Positions 17,822 to 28,347 of a DNA stretch of 64,000 nucleotides are shown here, piece by piece. Where the stretch lies: assembly GCF_014206815.1 (NCBI RefSeq), contig NZ_JACHNP010000002.1, positions 682,001-746,000 of the forward strand, given 5' to 3'. The notes below the pieces were generated by a model. That model worked only from the letters and a program-made list of their open reading frames with translations, was not told the DNA's origin and did not search any database. Source of the stretch: Xanthomonas sp. F10. Lineage in GTDB: Bacteria; Pseudomonadota; Gammaproteobacteria; Xanthomonadales; Xanthomonadaceae. A program made the translations under genes and the position numbers. Each line of letters starts with the position of its first letter. The stretch's first letter is position 1.

Positions 17822-20563
17822 ATGGAGATGGTGATCGTGCTGGTGGTGTTGGCGGTGCTGGCGGTGCCGGTGCTGTTGCTCGTGGCCCTGGTGGGGCAGT
17901 CGCGCCTGCGCCAGCGGCTGGCCGCGCTGGAGGCGCAGGTCGCACGGATGGCGGCCGCCGCCCCGGCAGCGCCTGCGACGGCCGGGGCCGGTGCCGCGGC
18001 CGCAACCGGGCAAGCCGATGCCGCCGCCGAGCCCGAGCCTGCCGCCGAGCCCTGGCCGATCGAGGCGTCACGCGACCTCGCGCGTCCGCATCAGGCGATG
18101 GAGGACGCGGGCGCGCCACCGCCGCTGCCGCCGCCCTTGCCGGCGCCGCCGCGGGAGGACCATGTCGCGACGCTGGCCGCCGCGGCCGAGCACGCCGAAC
18201 GGCAGCAGGCGCAGGCGCGCGCCGCCGTGGCGGCCCAGCCCGCCGTGCCGCGTGGGCCGGACCCGATCGAGCGGTTGCTGGGCGGCATCAAACGCTGGTT
18301 CACCGAGGGCAATGTGCCGGTCAAGATCGGCATGCTGGTGCTGCTGGCCGGCGTCGCCGCGCTGCTCAAGTACGCCGGCGACCAGGGCTGGTTGCGCATG
18401 CCGATCGAGCTGCGCTACGCCGGCATCGCCGCCACGTCGCTGGCCGGCCTGGCCTTCGGCTGGCGCCAGCGCACACGCAAGCGCAGCTTCGCCCTGGCCC
18501 TGCAGGGCGGGGCGATCGGCGTGTTGCTGCTGACCGTGTTCGCCGCGTTCAAGCTGTCCGCGCTGATCCCGGCAGGCGCGGCGCTGGCGTTGAGCATCGC
18601 CCTGGTGGCGGGCATGTGCGTGCTGGCGGTGGCGCAGGATTCGCGCACGCTGGCGGTGCTGGGCACGCTGGCCGGCTTCCTGGCGCCGCTGTGGCTGTCC
18701 ACCGGCAGCGGCAACCACGTCGCGCTGTTCTCCTACTACGCGCTGCTCAACGCGGCGGTGTTCGCGATCGCCTGGTACCGGCCCTGGCGGGTGCTGAACC
18801 TGCTCGGGTTCGGCTTCACCTTCGGCATCGGCACGCTGTGGGGCGTGCTGCAGTACCGGCCGGAGCAGTTCGCCAGCACCGAGCCGTTCCTGCTGCTGTT
18901 CTTCGCCTTCTACCTGCTGATCCCGATCCTGTACGCGCGGCGGCAGACGGCTGTGCGCAGCACGCTGATCGATGGCAGCCTGCTGTTCGGCACGCCGCTG
19001 ATCGCGTTCTCGCTGCAGGCCGGGTTGCTGCGCGGCGAGCGCCTGCCGCTGGCCCTGTGCGCGCTGGGCCTGGCGGCACTCTATGCGCTGCTGGCGGCGG
19101 CGCTGATCCGGCGTGCGCGCTTCGCGCTGCTGGGGCAGGCGTATGCCGTGCTGGCGGTCGGGTTCGCGACGCTGGCGGTGCCGTTGGCGCTGTCCGCGCG
19201 GGCCACCGCCAGCGTGTTCGCGCTGGAGGGTGCGGCGCTGGTGTGGCTGGGCCTGCGCCAGCGGCGCTGGCTGCCGCAGCTCAGCGGCGCCGGCCTGCAA
19301 CTGGCGGCCGCGCTCGGCTTCACCGTGGGCCTGGACGCTGTGGCGCAGGACACCCAGGCGGTGGTCAATGCCACCTGCATGAGCGCGCTGTTGCTGGCCC
19401 TGGCCGGCTTCGTCAGCGCCTGGTGCTACCGCCGTGAGCGCGCCGCCATGCCGGCGTTGGGCTACTACCTGTGGGGACTGGCCTGGTGGTGCGGGATCGG
19501 CGTCGCCGAGATCCTGCGCTTCGTCGACGCCGACGCGCGTGCCGACGTGTTGCTGGCCTGGGTCGCGGTCAGCGGCTGGCTCGCGGCCGAAGCGCAGCGG
19601 CGCTGGCCGGCACCGGCGCTGGCCGCGACCACGCTGGGCGGCCTGGCGCTGGCGGTGCCGCTTGCGGCCTGGCAGGCCGGTGCGCATGGGCAGCCGTTCG
19701 CCGGGCACGGCGCCTGGGCCTGGGCGCTGTACGCCGCGCTCGGCCTGCGCAGCCTGCTGTGCCTGCGCGACAGTGGCGGCGGCGTGGCACGCGCGGCGCA
19801 GTTCGTGTGGTGGCTGGTGTGGCCGATCGTGGCGACCTTGCTGTGCGGCTGGCTGGCGCTGCACAGCGGCCTGGCCGCCGGCTGGCGCTGGATGCTGCTG
19901 ATCGCGCCCTGGCTGCTGGTCGCGGCGCTGTCGCTGTGGCGCTGGAGCTGGCTGGCGGCGCCGCTGGGGGCGGCGTTCGCGCCCTGCCGCAGTACGCTGC
20001 AGAGCACCTACTTCGGCCTGCTCGCGCTGGCCTGGCTGTACAGCCTGGGCCAGCCCGGCGGCAGCGCACCCTTGCCGTGGGTGCCGGTGCTCAATCCGCT
20101 GGAACTGACCCAGCTGGCGCTGCTGGTGCTGGGCGTGCGCTGGACTCGCAGCCCGGAGCTGCCGGCGCTGCTGCGTCCCTGGCGCACGCAGTTGCTGGCC
20201 GGCGCCGGTTTCCTGTGGATCACCAGCGTCACCCTGCATGCGGTGCACGACTGGGCGGCGGTGCCGTGGCACGGCGTGCTCGGCGAAGGCGTGGCGCAGA
20301 CCAGCCTGACCGTGGTCTGGAGCGTGCTGGGCGTGCTTGGCTGGGTGCTGGGTTCGCGGCGCGGCCAACGCGGCCTGTGGCTGGCCGGCGCGGTGTTGAT
20401 GGCGGTGGTGCTGGGCAAGCTGTTGCTGGTGGATCGCGGCAACCTCGGCAATGTCGCCGGCATCGCCTCGTTCATCGCTTACGGGCTGTTGTGTACCGTG
20501 GTCGGCTATCTGGCGCCGGCACCGCCACGCGCCGCCGAACCGGCCGAGGAGGCCCTCCCATGA
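17822..20563 (+). CDS. DUF2339 family polytopic membrane protein
   Basis: A 913-residue inner-membrane protein. An N-terminal helix (MVIVLVVLAVLAVPVLLLVALVG) is followed by a coiled coil and a proline/alanine-rich cytoplasmic or periplasmic linker to about residue 150. The signature region PIERLLGGIKRWFTEGN then leads into more than 20 hydrophobic segments to the end. This is the DUF2339 layout; no biochemical role is known. GGAGAGG lies 8-14 bases before the ATG at 17822. Its stop overlaps the start of the DUF3999 gene, so the two form an operon and probably a complex. Confidence 0.82.
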   Translation: MEMVIVLVVLAVLAVPVLLLVALVGQSRLRQRLAALEAQVARMAAAAPAAPATAGAGAAAATGQADAAAEPEPAAEPWPIEASRDLARPHQAMEDAGAPPPLPPPLPAPPREDHVATLAAAAEHAERQQAQARAAVAAQPAVPRGPDPIERLLGGIKRWFTEGNVPVKIGMLVLLAGVAALLKYAGDQGWLRMPIELRYAGIAATSLAGLAFGWRQRTRKRSFALALQGGAIGVLLLTVFAAFKLSALIPAGAALALSIALVAGMCVLAVAQDSRTLAVLGTLAGFLAPLWLSTGSGNHVALFSYYALLNAAVFAIAWYRPWRVLNLLGFGFTFGIGTLWGVLQYRPEQFASTEPFLLLFFAFYLLIPILYARRQTAVRSTLIDGSLLFGTPLIAFSLQAGLLRGERLPLALCALGLAALYALLAAALIRRARFALLGQAYAVLAVGFATLAVPLALSARATASVFALEGAALVWLGLRQRRWLPQLSGAGLQLAAALGFTVGLDAVAQDTQAVVNATCMSALLLALAGFVSAWCYRRERAAMPALGYYLWGLAWWCGIGVAEILRFVDADARADVLLAWVAVSGWLAAEAQRRWPAPALAATTLGGLALAVPLAAWQAGAHGQPFAGHGAWAWALYAALGLRSLLCLRDSGGGVARAAQFVWWLVWPIVATLLCGWLALHSGLAAGWRWMLLIAPWLLVAALSLWRWSWLAAPLGAAFAPCRSTLQSTYFGLLALAWLYSLGQPGGSAPLPWVPVLNPLELTQLALLVLGVRWTRSPELPALLRPWRTQLLAGAGFLWITSVTLHAVHDWAAVPWHGVLGEGVAQTSLTVVWSVLGVLGWVLGSRRGQRGLWLAGAVLMAVVLGKLLLVDRGNLGNVAGIASFIAYGLLCTVVGYLAPAPPRAAEPAEEALP

Positions 20564-21921
20564 TCCGACGCGTGCTGTTCCCGTTGTGGCTGGCCTGGTT
20601 GCCGCTGTGCGCAGTCGCCGCCAGCCAGCGCGACGACTACGCCCAGCAGTGGCCGCTGACCCTGCAGGACGCCGATGCCGGTGCCTATCGCGTGCAACTC
20701 GACGATGCGGTGTACCGCAGCGCGCAGCGCGCCTCACTGGGCGACGTGGAGGTGTTCAACGCGGCGGGCGATCCGCTGCCGGCGGCCCTGTTCGCCGCCG
20801 AGCAGGCCGAGACCGCGCCACGCCGGCAGCCGTTGCCATGGTTTCCGCTGCCGGCCTCGCGCGACGGGCGCGCCGCGGACCTGGAACTGATCGCCGAACG
20901 CGACCGCGACGGCAGCGTGCGCCGCATCCAGACCCGCGTGGCCGGGGGTGACACCGACGCCGGCGCGGGCTGGCTGGTCGATGCCAGCGCGCTGCACGCA
21001 CCGCTGCGCGCGCTGTCGCTGCAATGGGCTGCCGCCACGCAGCCGCAGCAGGCGCGCTACCGGGTCGAGGGCAGCGACGATCTGCGCGACTGGGAGGTGC
21101 TGGTGGCGGATGCGACCCTGGTCGACCTGGCCAACCAGGGGCACCGGCTGCAGCAACTGCGCATTCCCATCGATCGGGAGGTGCGCTACCTGCGCCTGCT
21201 GCCGCTGGCCGGCGCCAGCGCGCCGCCGCTGACCGGGGTGGAGGCCGAACTGGCGCCGGCGCCGGTCGCCGCCGACTGGCATTGGCAGCAACTGGACGCG
21301 GTGAGCACCGACACGGCGCAGCATCGCTACGCCTTCGTGTCGCCGGGCCGCTACCCGGTGACGCGCGTGGACGTCGCCTTGCCCGGCAACAACGCGATCG
21401 AATGGCGCGTGCAGAGCCGCGACAGCGCCGAGGCGCCGTGGCAGGACCGCGCCGGTCCGTGGCTGGCTTACCAGGTCGGTGGCGGCAGCCGCTCGCCGCC
21501 GCAGGCACTGACCGCGCCGGTGCGCGATCGCTATTGGCGCTTGCTCGCGGCGCAGGATCCGGGCCGGCAGCGGTCGGCGCTGCGCCTGGGCTACCAGCCG
21601 GAGACGCTGGTGTTCCTGGCGCAGGGCACGCCGCCCTATGCGCTGGCCGCCGGCAGCGCGCGCACGCAGCGTGCGCAGGCGCCGCTGGCCGCCGCGCTGC
21701 AGGCCTTGCACGCCCAGCGCGGGCCGCAATGGGCGCCGGCCACCGCCAGCCTCGGCGCGGCGCAACCGCTGGCCGGCGCGGCGGCATTGCAGGCGCCAGC
21801 GCCGCCGCGCGACTGGAAGACCTGGCTGCTGTGGGCGCTGCTGGTCGGCGGTGCGTTGCTGGTGGTCGGCTTCGCGCTCAGCCTGCTGCGCAAACCCGGC
21901 GCCGCCGACGGCACCGGCTGA
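20560..21921 (+). CDS. DUF3999 family exported protein
   Basis: A 453-residue protein with an N-terminal signal peptide ([13 protein letters not shown]), a long periplasmic part and a C-terminal membrane anchor ([21 protein letters not shown]) ending in a short positive tail. This matches the DUF3999 pattern. The periplasmic part contains a discoidin-like beta segment ([19 protein letters not shown]). The ATG overlaps the DUF2339 stop (ATGA). The two families often occur as neighbours, which suggests a joint envelope function that has not been defined. Confidence 0.8.
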   Translation: MIRRVLFPLWLAWLPLCAVAASQRDDYAQQWPLTLQDADAGAYRVQLDDAVYRSAQRASLGDVEVFNAAGDPLPAALFAAEQAETAPRRQPLPWFPLPASRDGRAADLELIAERDRDGSVRRIQTRVAGGDTDAGAGWLVDASALHAPLRALSLQWAAATQPQQARYRVEGSDDLRDWEVLVADATLVDLANQGHRLQQLRIPIDREVRYLRLLPLAGASAPPLTGVEAELAPAPVAADWHWQQLDAVSTDTAQHRYAFVSPGRYPVTRVDVALPGNNAIEWRVQSRDSAEAPWQDRAGPWLAYQVGGGSRSPPQALTAPVRDRYWRLLAAQDPGRQRSALRLGYQPETLVFLAQGTPPYALAAGSARTQRAQAPLAAALQALHAQRGPQWAPATASLGAAQPLAGAAALQAPAPPRDWKTWLLWALLVGGALLVVGFALSLLRKPGAADGTG

Positions 21922-22132
21922 TCGATCCCGTGGCGACGGTGCGCGCGCTGCGCCGCGCGCGCGGCATCGCACCGCACCGATTTGCCGCTGTGCGGCCGAC
22001 GCCGGACAATGGCGGTTTCGCCGCTGCGCGGCACTCGGCCGGCGGTCGTGCACCTTGCGTTCCGATGCCGACGCCGATACTGCACCGATGGCGCGGTTTT
22101 CCCTTTGCAACCCCACGAAAGCGAGCACTTAC

Positions 22133-23308
22133 ATGTCCATCCTGCGAATGACCGATCTCGACCTGTCCGGCAAGCGCGTGCTGATCCGGCAAGACCTGAA
22201 TGTGCCGATCGACAATGGCCTGATCACCTCCGAGCAGCGCATCCTGGCCTCGGTGCCCACGCTCAAGCACGCGTTGGCGCAGGGCGCGGCGGTGATGGTG
22301 ACCTCGCACCTGGGCCGGCCCAAGGAAGGCGTGTGGACCCAGGAGGACTCGCTGGAGCCGGTGGCGATCCGCCTGGCCGCGCTGCTCGGCGTCGATGTGC
22401 CGCTGCTCCGCGACTGGGTCGATGGCGTGGACGTGCAGCCGGGGCAGATCGTGCTGCTGGAGAACTGCCGCATGAACGTCGGCGAGGGCAAGGACGACGA
22501 GGCCTTGGCGAAGAAGTACGCGGCGCTGTGCGACGTGTTCGTGATGGACGCCTTCGGCACCGCACACCGCGCGCAGGCCTCCACCCATGGCGTGATCAAG
22601 TTCGCCCCGGTCGCCGCCGGTGGCCCGCTGCTGATGGCGGAGCTGGACGCGTTGGCCAAGGCGCTGGAACAGCCGGCCAAGCCGCTGCTGGCGATCGTCG
22701 CCGGCAGCAAGGTCTCGACCAAGCTGGAACTGCTGTCCAACCTGGTGGACAAGGTCGACCAGTTGATCGTCGGCGGCGGCATCGCCAACACCTTCATCGC
22801 CGCGGCCGGGCATGCGGTGGGCAAGTCGCTGTGCGAGCCGGACCTGCTCGAAACCGCGCGCAAGATCGTCGCCGATGCTAATGCGCGCGGTGCGGCGATC
22901 CCGCTGCCCAGCGACGTGGTGGTGGCCAAGCAGTTCATGCCCGATGCCGAGGCCACGGTGAAGGCGGTCACCGACGTCGCCGACGACGACCTGATCCTGG
23001 ACATCGGCCCGCAGACCGCCGCGCACTATGCCGAGCTGATCGCCAAGGCCGGCACCGTGGTCTGGAACGGCCCGGTCGGCGTGTTCGAGTTCGACGCCTT
23101 CGGCAAGGGCACCGAGACCCTGGCGCGGGCGATCGCCGCGTCGCCGGCGTTCTCCATCGCCGGCGGCGGCGACACCCTGGCCGCGGTCGACAAGTACGGC
23201 ATCGCCGAGCAGGTCAGCTACATCTCCACCGGCGGCGGCGCGTTCCTGGAGTTCCTGGAAGGCAAGACCCTGCCGGCGGTGGCCGCACTGCAGGCGCGCG
23301 GCGCGTGA
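22133..23308 (+). CDS. pgk: Phosphoglycerate kinase
   Basis: The 391-residue glycolytic kinase making ATP and 3-phosphoglycerate from 1,3-bisphosphoglycerate. The N-terminal substrate block [12 protein letters not shown], the basic patch [10 protein letters not shown], and the nucleotide-binding C-terminal half with [17 protein letters not shown] and [14 protein letters not shown] are intact. ATG at 22133 is used. The following HAD phosphatase starts with a GTG overlapping the pgk stop. No distinct promoter or terminator was recognised in the 210 bases before it. Confidence 0.97.
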   Translation: MSILRMTDLDLSGKRVLIRQDLNVPIDNGLITSEQRILASVPTLKHALAQGAAVMVTSHLGRPKEGVWTQEDSLEPVAIRLAALLGVDVPLLRDWVDGVDVQPGQIVLLENCRMNVGEGKDDEALAKKYAALCDVFVMDAFGTAHRAQASTHGVIKFAPVAAGGPLLMAELDALAKALEQPAKPLLAIVAGSKVSTKLELLSNLVDKVDQLIVGGGIANTFIAAAGHAVGKSLCEPDLLETARKIVADANARGAAIPLPSDVVVAKQFMPDAEATVKAVTDVADDDLILDIGPQTAAHYAELIAKAGTVVWNGPVGVFEFDAFGKGTETLARAIAASPAFSIAGGGDTLAAVDKYGIAEQVSYISTGGGAFLEFLEGKTLPAVAALQARGA

Positions 23309-23955
23309 GCGCCGCCGACGTCCTGTTCTTCGACCTGGACGGCACCCTGGTCGATTCGGAGGCCGGCATCGTCGGCAGCCTGCGCCACGCCTTCGCCGAA
23401 CTCGGCCAGCCGCTGCCGACCCCGGCGCAGTTGCGCGCCTGGATCGGCCCGCCGCTGCGCGACAGCTTCCAGCAGCACTTCGCCGGCGATGCGGCGCTGG
23501 TGGAACAGGCGCTGGCCCTGTACCGCAGCCGCTACGACAGCCACGGCTGGCGCGAGCACACGGTGTTCCCGGACATCGGCGCGGCGGTGGAGGCGATAGC
23601 CGCGGCCGGCCACCGCCTGGCGGTGGTGACCTCGAAGAACGAGCGCTTCGCGCGGCGCATCGTCGAGCAGTTGCCGTTCGGCGCTCGCTTCGAGGAGATC
23701 GTCGGCGCCAGCGACGACGGCGCGCGCCGGGCCAAGCCCGACCTGATCGCCGAGGCGCTGCGGCGGCTGGCGGTCGCGCCGGCGCAATGCCGCATGATCG
23801 GCGACCGGCGCATGGACATCGACGGCGCCCGCCACCACGGCATGCGCAGCATCGGCGTACTGTGGGGCTTCGGCGATGCCGAGGAACTGCGCCAGGCCGG
23901 CGCCGATGTGCTGGCGCAGACGCCGGCGCAGTTGCCGACACTCGTCGCGGCCTGA
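23305..23955 (+). CDS. HAD-superfamily phosphatase, phosphoglycolate phosphatase-like
   Basis: A 216-residue HAD hydrolase. The nucleophile motif [14 protein letters not shown], motif II VVTSKN, the lysine in AKPDL and motif [15 protein letters not shown] are all present, with an alpha-helical cap between motifs I and II. It starts with GTG overlapping the pgk stop codon, so it is translated with pgk. Similar proteins dephosphorylate phosphoglycolate or other small phosphates; coupling to glycolysis suggests clearing of a side product, but that is inference. Confidence 0.85.
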   Translation: MSAADVLFFDLDGTLVDSEAGIVGSLRHAFAELGQPLPTPAQLRAWIGPPLRDSFQQHFAGDAALVEQALALYRSRYDSHGWREHTVFPDIGAAVEAIAAAGHRLAVVTSKNERFARRIVEQLPFGARFEEIVGASDDGARRAKPDLIAEALRRLAVAPAQCRMIGDRRMDIDGARHHGMRSIGVLWGFGDAEELRQAGADVLAQTPAQLPTLVAA

Positions 23956-24189
23956 GGCCCGCATGCGCCGGCGCGTCCGGCGCACGCGAGGGCGCCACGC
24001 ATGGGGTGGCGCACCCCGCGATCGCGCCCCTGCAACGCCCGCGGGCCGGCGCCTGCGGGCCCGGCATGACCACATACTGTCCCGCATTGTCCGCTCGCTA
24101 TGCCCGGCCGCACGCGCGTCTATGCCGAAATGCCATGCCGTGTGATGGGCGCGTGTGCTAGCTTTGAGCGCTTTTCCAAGGATGCCGTC

Positions 24190-25656
24190 ATGATCGAACG
24201 CCAGCGCCGTACCAAGATTCTCGCCACCCTCGGTCCGGCCACCGACCCGCCCGGCGTGCTCGAGGATCTGTTCCGCGCCGGCGTCAACGTGGTGCGGTTG
24301 AACTTCAGCCACGGCGATCCGTCCGGCCAGGCCAAGCGCGCCGCCGAAGTGCGCGCCGCCGCGGCCCGCGTCGGCGCCGAGATCGGCATCCTCGCCGACC
24401 TGCCGGGTCCGAAGATCCGCATCGAGCGCTTCGCCCAGGGCAAGGTGTCGCTCAAGCTCGGCGACCGCTTCGACCTGATCGCCGACGCCAATGCCGCGCC
24501 GGGCGACGCCAGCCAGGTCGGGGTCAGCTACCTGGGCCTGCCGCAGGACGTGGCCCCGGGCGACGTGCTGCTGCTGGACGATGGCCTGATGCAGCTGAAG
24601 GTGGTCGAGGTGCAGGGCGAGCGCATCGTCACCAGCGTGCTCAACGATGGCGTGCTGTCCGACCGCAAGGGGCTCAACAAGCAGGGCGGCGGCCTGTCGC
24701 TGGGCGCGCTGACCGAGCGCGACAAAGAACTGATCGGCATCGTCGCCAAGATCGGCGTCGACTTCATCGCGGTGTCGTTCTGCCGCAATGCCGAGGACAT
24801 GAACGAGGCGCGGCGCATCGCCCGCGCGCACGGCTGCGACGCGGCGCTGGTGTCCAAGATCGAGCGCACCGAGGCGATCGAGAACCTGAGCGAGATCGTC
24901 GAGGCCTCGGACGTGGTGATGGTCGCGCGCGGCGATCTGGGCGTGGAAATCGGCGACGCCGAGCTGCCCGGCCTGCAGAAGAAGATCATCAAGGAATCGC
25001 TGGCGCAGAACAAAGTGGTGATCACCGCCACGCAGATGCTGCAGTCGATGGTGGAAAGCCCGATCCCGACCCGCGCCGAAGTGCTGGACGTGGCCAACTC
25101 GGTGATCGACGGCACCGACGCGGTGATGCTGTCGGCCGAGAGCGCCGCCGGCGCCTATCCGATCCGTGCGGTCGAGGCGATGGCGCGCATCTGCCTGGGC
25201 GCCGAGCGCCAGTTCGAGACCGAAACCGACTTCGGCATGGCCCCGCGCAACCTCGAGCGCGCCGACCAGGCCATCGCCATGGCCACGATGTTCCTGTCCC
25301 AGCACGTGGGCGTGCGCGCGATCGTGGCGATGACCGAATCCGGCGGCACTCCGCGCTACCTGTCGCGTTTCCGCGCCAAGGCGCCGATCTTCGCGGTGAC
25401 CCGCCACGACGGCGCGCGCCGGCACATGGCGATGATGCGCGACGTGTTCCCGATCAACTTCGACAGCCGCGGCCTGACCCCGCGCGAGGCCGCGCGTGGC
25501 GCGATCCGCGTGCTGGTCGAGGCTGGCCTGCTGGCGCCGGGCGACCGCGTGGTATTCACCAGCGGCGAGCACATGGAAACCCACGGCGCCACCAACACCC
25601 TGCGCCTGCTCGAGGTCGGCCCGGATGGCCGCGCCAGCGGCCTGGGCGAACTCTGA
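24190..25656 (+). CDS. pyk: Pyruvate kinase
   Basis: A 488-residue enzyme converting phosphoenolpyruvate and ADP to pyruvate and ATP. Visible blocks are RRTKILATLGPATD, VRLNFSHG, ADLPGPKIRIERF, the catalytic lysine and metal site in LVSKIERTEAIEN and VARGDLGVEIG, and the C-terminal regulatory domain. ATG at 24190 is the start; upstream in-frame sequence lacks conservation. The 234 bases between the HAD gene and pyk hold no recognisable gene. A strong GC hairpin follows the stop. Confidence 0.96.
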   Translation: MIERQRRTKILATLGPATDPPGVLEDLFRAGVNVVRLNFSHGDPSGQAKRAAEVRAAAARVGAEIGILADLPGPKIRIERFAQGKVSLKLGDRFDLIADANAAPGDASQVGVSYLGLPQDVAPGDVLLLDDGLMQLKVVEVQGERIVTSVLNDGVLSDRKGLNKQGGGLSLGALTERDKELIGIVAKIGVDFIAVSFCRNAEDMNEARRIARAHGCDAALVSKIERTEAIENLSEIVEASDVVMVARGDLGVEIGDAELPGLQKKIIKESLAQNKVVITATQMLQSMVESPIPTRAEVLDVANSVIDGTDAVMLSAESAAGAYPIRAVEAMARICLGAERQFETETDFGMAPRNLERADQAIAMATMFLSQHVGVRAIVAMTESGGTPRYLSRFRAKAPIFAVTRHDGARRHMAMMRDVFPINFDSRGLTPREAARGAIRVLVEAGLLAPGDRVVFTSGEHMETHGATNTLRLLEVGPDGRASGLGEL

Positions 25657-25662
25657 AGGACG

Positions 25663-25690
25663 CGGTGCGGCGGCCCAGGCCGCCGCACCG
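25663..25690 (+). terminator. GC-rich hairpin after pyk
   Basis: CGGTGCGGCGGC and GCCGCCGCACCG form a perfect 12-base stem with a four-base loop six bases after the pyk stop. There is no T-run, so it may stabilise the 3' end or pause transcription rather than terminate by itself. Confidence 0.5.
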
Positions 25691-25760
25691 TCGGCAGCCC
25701 CTGTCCGATCGCGCATGGAACGGCGCGTCATCCACCGTTCCCTGATCGCGCGATACCCCC

Positions 25761-27170
25761 ATGACATCCACGAGCGCGCACGCCGAGCTCGGGCTGGAAC
25801 TGCCCGAGCGCCCCGGCACGCACTGCCTTGAACACCTGATCCAGGCCTCTGCCACGCGCGAGCTGGTGGTCACCGAGGACATCCGCGACCGCCGCGGCAT
25901 CCTGCTGGTCGCCAAGGGCCAGCGCATCAACGCCGGCCTGCGCGAACGCCTGATCGCGCGGCGCCTGCTGCGCCCGCTGGAATCCTCGCTGGCGTTCTGC
26001 GAAGAACTGCGCCCCAGCGAAGTGCAACTGGCCGCGCAGCGCGAACTGGACGAACACCCGCATCTGCGCCTGCTGCTGGGCGAGGAGGTGCAGTCGGTCA
26101 TGACCGCGCTGGCCCGCGCCCGCACGCTGGGCGCGCCCGGCACCTTGCTGACCACGCTCGGCCAGACCCGGCCGGCGGCGTTCTCGCACGCGGTGCGGGT
26201 GGCGATGCTGGTGTCCTGGCTGGCGGCGCTGCTGTCGCGCTCGGACGCGGCGATGCGCGAGGCCGCGGAAGTCGGCCTGCTGCACGACCTCGGCGAGATG
26301 TACGTGGATCCGGCGGTGCTGGAACTGCCGGAGGCGCAGCAGGATTTCGCGCAGTGGCGCATGCAGTGCGTGCACCCGGTGATCAGCGCGGCGCTGCTGG
26401 GCGAATCCGGCGTGTATTCGGCCCAGCAGGCCGCCGCCGCGCGCGAGCATCACGAACGCATCGACGGCTCCGGCTATCCGGTCGGCACGCCGGTGTTGTC
26501 GCCCCTGGGACGGCTGATCTCCTGCGCCGAAGCGCTGGATGCGTTGTTCGAGCGCGAGCAGGGGCAGGCGCACGCGCTGGCGCGGATGCGCATCGCGCTG
26601 CGCGTGGTGCCGGGGCAGTTCCCACGCGACGTGGTCGATCTGGTGACCGCGCGGTTGCGCGACTGCGTCCCGGAGCCGGCGTCGGCGCACGATCCGCAGC
26701 ACCTGCGCGCAGTGGTGGCGGCCTCGCTCGACGGCCTGGAACGGGCGCGCGACGAAGCCCTGCGCCTGCAGCGCGGTGGCGACCTGCGCGAGGACGAGCG
26801 CGCGGCCCTGCAGCACCTGCTGTTGCTGATCGTGGGCTACATCATGGCCATCCACGATTCCGGCGCCGGCAAGATGGTCGAGCAACTGCCGTGGCTGATC
26901 GCCGCGCCGGAGGCGGCCGAGGAAGTGGATCGCGTCTGTTGCGAACTGCGCTGGCAGTTGCCGGGGCTGCGCCGCCATGCGGCGTTGCTGGCGCACCGTC
27001 GCGCGCGCGGCGCCGACGACTGGCGGCCGTTGCTCGATGCGCTCGACATCGCCCTGCCGGCGGCGCACGCCGCGCCTGTGCAGGTGCCGGCCGCGGACGC
27101 TGCACCGTTGCAGACGGCGCAGGCCGATGCAGCAGTGCCGTGCGAGGCGATGGCGGATGCGCTTGGCTGA
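25761..27170 (+). CDS. HD-GYP domain protein (candidate c-di-GMP phosphodiesterase)
   Basis: A 469-residue cytoplasmic protein with no membrane segments. An N-terminal region of about 120 residues precedes an HD-GYP domain. The HD pair is His175-Asp176 (LLHDLGEMY), the second histidine pair is His230-His231, and the GYP loop reads HHERIDGSGYP. The lysine of the usual HDxGK motif is replaced by Glu179. A helical C-terminal domain of about 180 residues follows. Active members hydrolyse cyclic di-GMP; whether this one does is uncertain. It lies between pyk and fba on the same strand. Confidence 0.83.
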   Translation: MTSTSAHAELGLELPERPGTHCLEHLIQASATRELVVTEDIRDRRGILLVAKGQRINAGLRERLIARRLLRPLESSLAFCEELRPSEVQLAAQRELDEHPHLRLLLGEEVQSVMTALARARTLGAPGTLLTTLGQTRPAAFSHAVRVAMLVSWLAALLSRSDAAMREAAEVGLLHDLGEMYVDPAVLELPEAQQDFAQWRMQCVHPVISAALLGESGVYSAQQAAAAREHHERIDGSGYPVGTPVLSPLGRLISCAEALDALFEREQGQAHALARMRIALRVVPGQFPRDVVDLVTARLRDCVPEPASAHDPQHLRAVVAASLDGLERARDEALRLQRGGDLREDERAALQHLLLLIVGYIMAIHDSGAGKMVEQLPWLIAAPEAAEEVDRVCCELRWQLPGLRRHAALLAHRRARGADDWRPLLDALDIALPAAHAAPVQVPAADAAPLQTAQADAAVPCEAMADALG

Positions 27171-27249
27171 CATGCCGGAAAGATGCACGGTCTACGCCTG
27201 TAACCGCTTGCAACACCGACGGTAACGGAATGCATGCAGGCCGGCCCGG

Positions 27250-27255
27250 TATACT
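27250..27255 (+). promoter_or_regulatory. Candidate -10 element of the aldolase gene
   Basis: TATACT, 33 bases before the fbaB ATG, is a five-of-six match to the consensus. No clear -35 box lies 16-18 bases upstream. Confidence 0.4.
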
Positions 27256-27288
27256 TGGGGTTCCCCCGTTGCAGCCATCAGGAACCGT

Positions 27289-28293
27289 ATGAGCATCGAA
27301 CAGCTTGCCGAAACCGCACAGGCAATGGTCGCCCCGGGCAAGGGCATCATCGCGATCGACGAATCCACCAGCACGATCGCCAAGCGCTTCGCCGGCGTGG
27401 GCATCGAGAATGTCGAAGAGAACCGCCGTGCCTACCGCGAGCTGCTGCTGACCACGCCGAAGCTGAGCGACCACATCTCCGGCGCGATCCTGTATGACGA
27501 GACCATCCGCCAGAAGACCAAGGATGGCGTGCCGTTCGCCAAGTACATGGCCGAGCACGGCATCATCCCCGGCATCAAGGTCGACAAGGGCACGCATCCG
27601 CTGGCCGGCATGCCGGGCGAACTGATCACCGAAGGCCTGGACGGCCTGCGCGCCCGCCTGGAGGAGTACTACAAGCTCGGCGCGCGCTTCGCCAAGTGGC
27701 GTGCGGTCATCACCATCGGCGAGGACATCCCGTCCGGCGTGTGCATCGAGACCAACGCGCACGCGCTGGCCCGCTATGCGGCGCTGTGCCAGGAGCAGGG
27801 ACTGGTGCCGATGGTGGAGCCGGAAGTGCTGATGGACGGCGACCACGATATCGAGACCTGCTACGAGGTCACCGAGGCCACGCTGCGTTCGCTGTTCGGC
27901 GCGCTGTACGAGCAGAACGTGGTCCTGGAAGGCACCATCCTCAAGGCGTCCATGGTCATCGCCGGCAAGGACTGCGACGAGCAGGCCAGCGTCGAGGAAG
28001 TGGCCGAGTCCACCGTGATGTGCCTCAAGAGCACCGTGCCGGCGATCCTGCCGGGCATCGTGTTCCTGTCCGGTGGCCAGACCGACGAGCAGTCCACCGC
28101 GCACCTCAATGCGATGAACCAGCTCGGCAACCTGCCGTGGCCGCTGAGCTTCTCCTATGGCCGCGCCATGCAGCAGGCCGCGCTGAAGCTGTGGGCGCAG
28201 GACATGAAGGGCAATTTCGCCAAGGCGCAGCAGGTGGTGTACGAACGCGCCAAGGAAAACGGCCTGGCCGCGCTGGGCAAGTGGCAGGGCTGA
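27289..28293 (+). CDS. fbaB: Fructose-bisphosphate aldolase, class I
   Basis: A 334-residue class I aldolase, related to the classical Schiff-base type. It splits fructose 1,6-bisphosphate into the two triose phosphates without metal. The Schiff-base lysine is about Lys219 in EGTILKASMV; PMVEPEVLMDGDHD and the phosphate-binding FLSGGQTDEQST are intact. AGGAA lies seven bases before the ATG. It ends with a textbook terminator. Class I rather than zinc-dependent class II aldolase is a notable trait of this lineage. Confidence 0.95.
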   Translation: MSIEQLAETAQAMVAPGKGIIAIDESTSTIAKRFAGVGIENVEENRRAYRELLLTTPKLSDHISGAILYDETIRQKTKDGVPFAKYMAEHGIIPGIKVDKGTHPLAGMPGELITEGLDGLRARLEEYYKLGARFAKWRAVITIGEDIPSGVCIETNAHALARYAALCQEQGLVPMVEPEVLMDGDHDIETCYEVTEATLRSLFGALYEQNVVLEGTILKASMVIAGKDCDEQASVEEVAESTVMCLKSTVPAILPGIVFLSGGQTDEQSTAHLNAMNQLGNLPWPLSFSYGRAMQQAALKLWAQDMKGNFAKAQQVVYERAKENGLAALGKWQG

Positions 28294-28323
28294 GCATCCC
28301 GACACTGTCGATGCGCAACGAAG

Positions 28324-28347
28324 AACGCCGGCATCGCCGGCGTTTTT
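28324..28347 (+). terminator. Intrinsic terminator of the aldolase gene
   Basis: AACGCCGGC, loop ATC, then GCCGGCGTT followed by TTT: a nine-base perfect stem with T-run, 31 bases after the fbaB stop. Confidence 0.92.
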
